DNA of 64,000 nt from Pseudeuparius sepicola (taxonomy: Eukaryota > Arthropoda > Insecta > Coleoptera > Anthribidae), in contig OY987307.1 in assembly GCA_963920635.1 (NCBI GenBank), positions 20,351,735 through 20,415,734 of the forward strand, read 5' to 3'. Both the position numbers and the translations under genes were made by a program. Positions 56,982 through 64,000 of this stretch are shown in pieces (within the stretch, counting starts at the first letter, position 1; the number at the start of each line of letters is the position of its first letter). Below the pieces are notes generated by a model that was not told where the DNA came from, did not search any database, and saw only the letters and a list, made by a program, of their open reading frames with translations.

Positions 56982-58276
56982 CAGGGTGAGTTTTTTTTTA
57001 TAATCAGTATGGGGATCTCGGAAACTAGCGGAGATATAAAGAAGGTTAAATGGGGAAATAATTGCAGTTTTGTAGGCTCAATTTGGTGCACCTTGTGGAT
57101 GTTTGTATCTGACTTGATAATTTGAAAAATCGAAATTTTGGCGATTTATTCTAATCCGTCTAGCTCCGTTGTTTCCGATTTTAGATAGAAACTGTAAATA
57201 CAAAAGTTGGAGGGAATTGTGTCCACAATGCGGTTGTCATGTCCTACTTTCCGTGACAGCTGCCATTCTCGAGATATATGACACAAACTTGTGTTTTTTA
57301 ATGGAAACCATAGTTGGCCATGGTCTCTAAAAATCAGGCATTTTTAGAGCTTTCCAACGATATTATACTCGATATGGTTATTAAGTAACAAACGCAACTT
57401 TATGTCATATCTCGAAAATGACAGCTGTCATGGAAAGTAGGACCGCATTAGGGGTATTTACACTTTTTATCTAAAATCAGAAACAACGCAGCTAGATGGA
57501 TTGGAATGAAGCTCCAAAATTTCGTTTCTTTGTGGGGATCTCTGAAACTAGCTGAAATAGAAGGAAGGTTAAATGAGGAAAGAATTGCAGTTTTGTGGGC
57601 CCAATTTAAAGCGCCTTGTGGATTTTTGAAAAAAGTCATGGCTTACTAATTATTTTGAACAAAAAAAAAGACATTTTGGCGATTTAATCTAATCCGAAGG
57701 TAGAAAATTACTTCGTTGTTTCTGCTTTTAGACAAAAAGTGTAAATACAAAAGTTGGAGGAAATTGTATCCCCAATGCAGCTATCATGTCCTACTTTCCT
57801 TGACAGCTGCCATTTTCGAGATATGACACAAATTTGTGTTTTTTTAAATGGAAACCATAGTTATTTCCCTTATTTCTCCGAATAACCATATAGAGTATTA
57901 TATCGTTGGAAAGCCCTAAAAATGCCTGATTTTTGAGACCACTGTAAACTATGGTTTCCATTTAAAAAACCAAAGTTTGTGTCATATCTAGAAAATGGTA
58001 GCTGTCACGGAAAGTACGAGAAAACAGTTACCTTCAACTTTTGTATTTACACTTTTTATCTAAAATCAGAAACAACGAAGCTATGGACGGATTAGAATAA
58101 ATCTCCAAAATTTCGTTTTTTCAAAATATATAGTAAGCCATGCCTTTTTTCAAAAATCCACAAGGCGCGTTAAATTGGGCCCATAAAACTGCAATTCTTT
58201 CTCCATTTAACCTTTCTTCTATCTCCGCTAGTTTCCGAGATTCCCATACTGATCCTAAAAAAAACTTACCTACCCT
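56982..58276. mobile_element. Foldback-type element, ~1.3 kb, with repeated internal units
   Basis: Starts cagggtgagttttttttt after TA and ends aaaacttacctaccctata, a decayed inverse. The unit ggggatctcggaaactagc to aattgcagttttgt occurs at 57010, again at 57535, and inverted at 58180-58250. Palindromes on gacagctgccattctcgaga / tctcgaaaatgacagctgtc lie between them. Related one-ended copy at 28115-28413. Confidence 0.75.
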
Positions 58277-58445
58277 ATATATGACTCATGTGGTTTATTT
58301 GCCTCGGCAAAGGGCCTCGGCAATTAAATTCCACATAAGTCATAAAAAGTTGAACTTCAGTGCCTTGGTACATAATAGTTTTTTACATATATATATTTTT
58401 TTTAAATTGGAAAAATAAATGTTTTATTAGGCGAAAAAATAAACA

Positions 58446-58536
58446 AGGGATCACCCGTCTATGAACCTACTACGCGCGGCGTTGCTTGACTTTGACGATC
58501 GCTCTACCAGGTCAAGTATGACGAGACACGGTACTT
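58446..58536 (-). mobile_element. 5S-rRNA-like relic (SINE3-type), copy 2
   Basis: Minus-strand text gtaccgtgtctcgtc, ctggtagagcgatcgtcaaa, gtcaagcaacgccgcgcg and agacgggtgatcc follows the 5S internal promoter order (AAGTCAAGCAACG ... GGATGGGTGACC). It shares ggtagagcga with copy 1, a segment that is not part of 5S itself, so both derive from one SINE family rather than from separate 5S pseudogenes. Confidence 0.5.
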
Positions 58537-58899
58537 TCTGACAGAAAATCAAAACTGCTGCCTATTGTGCTGCCTCCATGTAAAATAGATTAATATCCAA
58601 ACCTACTAAAATATTTATACTAAAAGATTGCGCTGCTATAGGTAACAATTTTCGCAGTGTGTACCAAAAGTTAAATAGGATTTATTGGCCGGGTTTTGAA
58701 CTGGCGATGGCTCCGCGTCTGACGTTTGATGTTTAGATCTCGCCAAGGCCTACTTATTGAAAAAATCGTACAATAATGGGCTACTTCAGTGCCGATTTCT
58801 GAACTTTTAATGAAGATTTTGAGACACTTTCCAAGAAAATAACTATATCCTTTTTTTTCGTTTTTTTTTTGGGAAATGTTCTCCACTCTCGTGCTGTTC

Positions 58900-59360
58900 T
58901 TTTCCCGTTTTTCATCATTTCGTTCCGGTTGACAATCTCAACGTCCAATTTCGTTCAATAACAGCGCTACCCCACAAATTTCCTTTAATGCACTTTATTG
59001 GAAACCTGCCCCCGAGGCCGGGGAGGCATTATCCACGGTTAAAATTGCGGCGTGCGCCTCCCGCCGCGTGTAATCGCCAACGAGGTGTTAAGTCGCGCAT
59101 CGGCCATCAACTCGCCTACTTTACATATGTCCTTCCCGGCGATGACGGGACCGAACCGAGGATCATTAAGGGCATTCGACACGGGCGCATTCAATTTTCG
59201 GGTGTGTGTGCGCGCGCGGTGACCCGACGGGCAGATGGCTACCTAGCTGGATGACCATGTGCGCGGAACAATCGGGCCCGAAACGATACGGGGGCCATCT
59301 AGGGCAAAAAGCGCCGTAAAAAGGGTTCGCCGATGGGGCAGAAGGCCGTCATTTGATACA
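58900..59360. promoter_or_regulatory. GC-rich block, candidate conserved element
   Basis: Unique text such as cctgcccccgaggccgggg, aaattgcggcgtgcgcctcc and gtgtgtgtgcgcgcgcggtg. It has no exon signature. Candidate by composition. Confidence 0.3.
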
Positions 59361-61890
59361 ATACAAATGAGTTCGCGGGAAGAAAGGTCCTGGAGCGTCC
59401 TCGTCGATAAGTCAAAATGATTGTCTTCCTTTTAACTTTTTGGAAAAGTGAATTTGAAGTGAACTGAACATGAAGTGATCTGATAGTGAAATGATTTTTT
59501 TATTGGTAAATGAAACAGTGTCTGACCACGTTATCCATAATCTAACCCTTGCTTTGATTGTTCCCTAACCTAAACAAAAAAAATTGCGCCATCCTAAGTT
59601 GGCATTAATGCAGCAACCGGGTCATAAGTCCAGGTCAGTAACGAGCTCATTTGCACAATGAATAACTACTAATAACAGGAACAAGAACAACACAGATAAC
59701 GGTAAAACTCACGAAACGTACAAAATCCGCGAATATTTTCACTGCCCAAAGTTTAAACCCTTTTGAACGATCCGGAAAACCTTCACGGTCACTTCCCAAC
59801 AATGAAATAAAATTTGCCTGAGTACACACCAGACGCAGCCGCGAGTACCTGATTATACCAAAATGAAAGTATTTCTATGACGTTGGAAATTAATATTAAA
59901 ATGAGTTGTAGTCATAGTTACTTTTATTTGTAGCAACATAAACGTGATTGAAATAGGATTTTTATTTTATTATGTTCTTTTTTTCGTATCACTTGGGTAA
60001 CTTTTCACATCAGAAATCAATGAGTGACATCATTAACTGGTTGAGACACATATACCAATGTTATACCCATGGTTAACAGAAAATTCCTAGGGATTTTGTG
60101 GAGAATGTCATCTGACAAAATCGGGACTTCTTACAGTAATCCGGGTATACCTATATAGGTATGCTGTTTTATTGGCATTGGTGATCTGAAAAAGTCCGTC
60201 AAATTATTGATTTAGGCATTTTTGGTGTAATTAGTAACAAAGTATGTCATCATCCCCTTACGATTAACTAGCGTTTCTGTCAGGGAAGTTCATGCAGTGA
60301 AAGTCAATTTGCATATTTAAAATCCTGAGTATTTCATGTGGGCCAAATGGAAATTACTAAAAAAGTTCAAAAATCTTATATCTAAATTCTAAATCTAATT
60401 TTGTACCTACACAACCATTAGAGCTTTTAACTGGTAGGTATTCCTGAATATTCAGTTTTTTGAAATAACTTCCGGTTCTAGCAGAAATGAAAGATATTTT
60501 CTGTATTTTACAACTTACACACCATTATAGGATTTCTTTTTAATTCTGAATCCAACGATATGTAATTTGACCTATTTGTCTCCAACAGTTTCCAAGATAT
60601 TTACCAAAGAAGCTACATAATATTATGGTCTCTTGTGTCATTGTCTGACGTCCAATCCAAGTAGGCCAAACATTAGAACCAGATTTATGAAAAATCAAGT
60701 CGGCCATGACAATAAAACTGGCAATCAAGTAGGCTGTCAATTCAACACTTCTACTTACCTGTAGATTAATTTCACATCTTGTAAAAATATGATTTAACCC
60801 ACTCCCCTTTAGGGGGTTATAGATTGACTGGAGTCCCTCTAAGACGAAAAAATTGTATGTAAAGTTATGCTATTTTTTTACGTGGTCTATCAGTCAATCA
60901 TCGTTATAGCCGTTCTTTGCTTTGACATGATTGACAATATACTCGTAGCTGTAATAATTTACCAAATTATATTTTTAAACGCGGAAAAACGATCTCTTGT
61001 ATTGATGTATGCGTTTTGAAATTATAGAGGGTGACACATTTTTTGGATAATAACATTTTCCTACTTTGAGGTTTTTTCATTTTTCCTATGAAAAAACTTT
61101 ATTGTTACTTGATTGATACTCCATACGATTCGTTAATTATTAAGTATTATTTCATAGATGATCTCTTCAAATAGCCCAACTCAAAACATTGCAAATTGTA
61201 GCGCGACTTTCATTTTAAGGACTATTTTCTTTCTCGTCGTAACTTTTATAAAGGAAAAATAAACTTCCTTTTTATAGTTTTCTTATTCCGAGATGTATTG
61301 TGATAGAGTTTTTAGTTGCTTTTAATTGGCTGAAATCAACCCTCGGAACAGTTCACGACACTAATTCGGAAGGGGTAATAAATTCCGAGCGCCAGAAAAT
61401 GTTCAGTGAATTATTTTTTGCTTCATTCTACTTGCAGAAGACAAACAATTCCTTCGACCTTCGCTTTTAAAAACATCGCGCAGCTCGACGAGTGCACATT
61501 AAACTCTATGTATTCCACAATTTAATGGATTAGTTTCATAAAATAGAATTACCCACTCTATATGAGCAGACATATTGATGGCAACTAAAGGTCCGCATAT
61601 ACGTCAATAATAAATTTTAACGTGCCAGAGGATAATTAGAGAATAAATTTCAATGAGGCTTCCTATGTGATTAGAAATTCTTTAACGGCATAGAACAGCA
61701 GAATATTGGCTTCCTATAGTATTCGTACTTTTAATAACAAGCTCGTGTTCTTCCTATCGAGGACAAAAGGGAATTTTCATATGCAAACACTGAAATGTAA
61801 TAATATGGCAAAACATTTAAAATCCCTGAAAAAGTTGGTCGTGGATATTAAGTACAGGGTGTCCAGTGTCCACGCTAAGTGTCCAGCTAT
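59361..61890. other. Unassigned intron; one-ended CAGGGTGTCC at 61855
   Basis: AT-rich sequence with a moderately GC-rich patch at 61320-61500. tacagggtgtccagtgtcc near 61853 is the only transposon-end signal. Frames such as minus 59647-59829 lack motifs and splice context. Confidence 0.35.
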
Positions 61891-61897
61891 ACCGATA

Positions 61898-62064
61898 ACT
61901 TGTTACGAACACTGACACGTAATGACTGACACGTAATAAAAAAATTACATATCTGTTCTTAATTAAAACACAATTATCACGGATGCCTTGTTAGCGGGGC
62001 ATCCGCGCCACCATAGCAACCAACCAACATACGAATTGTTACCTGTCAGATAATCAGAAGTGTA
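61898..62064. repeat. Dispersed repeat, copy 2 (also at 45.9 kb)
   Basis: Colinear with 45935-46095 up to cagataatcagaagtgtag, where it stops at the start of the SINE. A short internal duplication of actgacacgtaat is unique to this copy. Confidence 0.8.
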
Positions 62065-62477
62065 GGGGCCGCGGTGGCGTCGCTCGTACCGGCGCTGACT
62101 TTTTAGACTGCATGTTTTTCTGCCTTCGATCGGCCTTGGTTCGAGGCAGGCGCATGCATATGTCTTTAAAGAAAAACACCGCTATGGCCAAGAGCGCTGG
62201 ACAAATGTGGGTTCACGGTATTGCTCCTAAATAGCTTTATCCGTGTGATTTACTAATTGTCCTACACTCACTGGGATTACTACGGTTTTCTAGGGTTTTC
62301 TGTAGTACTTGAGCGAATGCTATCCTAGTTCTATCGGAATAAAGTCGGCCCTAGCCGCAAATGGCAACGAAGACAAAATAATAGTAATTGCCCCCCTCCC
62401 CCGCACAAGCATGTGGTTGCTTCTGGGGTACTCCTAGTTTGGAGTATTGTGAGGGTGAGAATTATTATTATTATTAG
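62065..62477 (+). mobile_element. tRNA-type SINE, apparently full length
   Basis: The 5' part ggggccgcggtggcgtcgct holds a box A-like tggcgtcgctc (62075-62085), and gttcgaggc at 62139-62147 is an exact box B (GWTCRANNC). The body is unrelated to known genes. The 3' end cccgcacaagcatgtgg through ttggagtattgtgagg ends in (att)n, and a truncated copy of this end is at 6670-6758. Box spacing (~64 bp) is wider than in most tRNAs. Confidence 0.65.
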
Positions 62478-62504
62478 ACATTAAGTAAGCATTCTATGCA
62501 GTGA

Positions 62505-62815
62505 CGTGACAAACTAAACTTATGTTCCTTAAAATGGAACACCCTATATATTTATCATTTTTGAAATTTTGCTCGTCGAGGCAATCAAAATGATATAAAA
62601 CTTTGTACCATTATCTTCTTTTCCGTTTTTTAAAAATTCCGTTTTCAAATTTTATACTAAATTTATTTAACTTGAATTTGTGGATCTCGTGCAATAATAA
62701 AAAAGATTTGTTTTAACTAAGACAATAACATAACAAAATTCTAAAATGTTTAGGAGCTTTTCAGATTTTACTGATATTCGACATTCCCGAAATAAGAATT
62801 TGAGGAAAATCTCAC
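62505..62815. mobile_element. Partial copy of the 16-kb inverted-repeat element
   Basis: Shares gtgacaaactaaactta, tggaacaccctatata, ttgctcgtc, tcaaaatgatataaaa, aacttgaatttgtggatct and aaatgtttaggagctttt with 16085-16420. The right half is missing after ggaaaatct. Confidence 0.75.
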
Positions 62816-64000
62816 TCGTGAATTAAGGAAAAGTTGTTAACACAACTTTAATACGTATTCGGATTTGAGAAGCGAACACGCATCCTCTATACTCCAAACA
62901 CAGGTCGTTGTTTTATTCGCGTTGTACGAAAGCAGTCAATCAATACTTTATGAATCGTCGTGGTATTAAAGTTGAAATGCGTGACATCGGCTTTATTGAA
63001 CCGCGGACGCATAACTTCACGAAGTTACGCTTTTAATTACAAACGTAAAAAGTAAAAAACTTCCCCTCCGTTTTACCTAACGCTACCACCTGTCACGGTC
63101 GCACCCTGAATTTTAGCTTGCAACGAGCTACGTAGTCGAAAACATTTTGACTTTTGTAAAAGAATAATAGTCACCTCGAACGATATAACTCAACATATAT
63201 TAAGTGTCGTGTGTCTAACGTAATTTAATGACAGAAGATCAGTTTGAAGCAAAGTAGGACAATATTATAACACACTAAAATGAACGAAACAGCAGCTTCT
63301 AAAGTGTTACAGTACGCACCAATGGATTTTAATTGACAGCAAACTAGCTGTTGAAATCGTGTTATAGGTATACCTTATACACGTGAGTCCCATTATTGGG
63401 ATTATCTTGTCTTCAGCTTGAAAATTGCAACGCTCCCTAATCACCGTTCAAGTCCACGTTGCATGTTTACAGATACAGGTCCCCAGATTTTTTTATGTAG
63501 AAAGTTAAACAAAAGAGTCAAAAGATACCTCCATATCTATTATGTCTTCTTAACCATTTTTTGTTTTATCTATACACAACAAATTCCAATTTGTTCGATA
63601 GGTCCGTCGACGGGGGACCAAAAGCTGGTGTCGTCGCGTCTCTTGGTATTAAATAAGGTTCTATCAAAGATCATAAATATTATCTTTGGTTCTATCAAGT
63701 ATATGCAGTTGCGTAATGCCTGCTGAAATTCATAGCTAGCCGGATAAACTCCTTTATCGGTGCTATCCCCATCTACCCGTCCTTATTTCCCACCATGGGT
63801 GTCCGATCAGCGGGAACAAAACAACCGCGCGACCACCACATTGAAACTGACCACGACCAAGAACCGGAAGACTGAGGGCGGCCTCTACGTCTCAAACAAT
63901 GGATCCAAACGGATGTGTCGGGCACTTTTGTCGGGCACATTTGTTCAGAACATCAGGGACTCTTTAAAGTAAGGGGGACCCAGCATTATACTTTCCAAAG
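62816..64000. other. Unassigned right edge
   Basis: 63740-63970 is GC-richer and has a 70-residue plus frame (63760-63972) followed by gtaaggg, which could be an exon with donor site, but the peptide has no recognisable motif. Elsewhere AT-rich and featureless. Confidence 0.25.

Noticed and set aside
59647..59829. Minus frame with a hydrophobic C-terminus, possible small membrane protein
   Set aside because: Only 60 residues, no promoter, splice or conservation evidence.
62065..62150. Functional tRNA gene
   Set aside because: Box spacing is too wide, no cloverleaf can be drawn, and the 3' part continues into a SINE body.
63760..63972. 70-residue plus-strand frame followed by gtaaggg
   Set aside because: Could be an exon on the other strand from the host gene, but the peptide is unrecognised. 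I listed the stretch as unassigned instead.

Overview
This is 64 kb of AT-rich animal nuclear DNA, almost certainly from an insect (a holometabolan such as a beetle is my guess; the species cannot be fixed from sequence alone). It holds no compact genes, operons or bacterial signals. It holds split C2H2 zinc-finger exons, and a very dense set of transposon relics: TA-flanked foldback elements, mariner and hAT derivatives, LINE fragments, and tRNA- and 5S-derived SINEs.

The one host gene I can support lies on the minus strand and runs beyond the window on both sides. Three coding exons, at 49438-49254, 8098-7966 and 2029-1862, have matching splice phases (1 to 0, 0 to 1, 1 to 1). Joined, they give a continuous run of C2H2 fingers that I recognise as the ZNF362/384-like insect factor datilografo (dati, CG2052 in Drosophila). 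The window is therefore mainly a 41-kb intron and a 5.9-kb intron of this regulator, plus parts of the introns on either side. All other long reading frames look accidental or belong to transposons.

Layout from left to right. 1-1.7 kb: tandem array of ~200-230-bp units. 1.86-2.03 kb: last visible exon. 2-8 kb: intron with a foldback, a Crypton-like relic and the first copy of a ~0.7-kb direct duplication. 7.97-8.10 kb: middle exon. 8-49 kb: the large intron, holding about a dozen long palindromes, the second duplication copy (11.2-11.9 kb), a 5S-derived relic (24.5 kb), a hammerhead-like motif (27.5 kb), a nearly intact transposase C-terminus (27.6-28.0 kb), a LINE reverse transcriptase relic (28.95-29.7 kb), two hAT-like elements (32.2-34.5 kb) and a deleted mariner (36.3 kb). 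49.25-49.44 kb: first visible exon. 49.5-64 kb: upstream intron with more foldbacks, a second LINE relic, a second 5S-derived relic and a tRNA-type SINE.

Between the transposons lie short GC-richer blocks (near 5.5, 15.4, 20.9, 28.7, 33.3, 37.4, 40, 44.3, 52.1 and 59.1 kb). They stand out against the AT-rich background and are candidates for conserved enhancers of this developmental gene, but that is inference from composition and location only.
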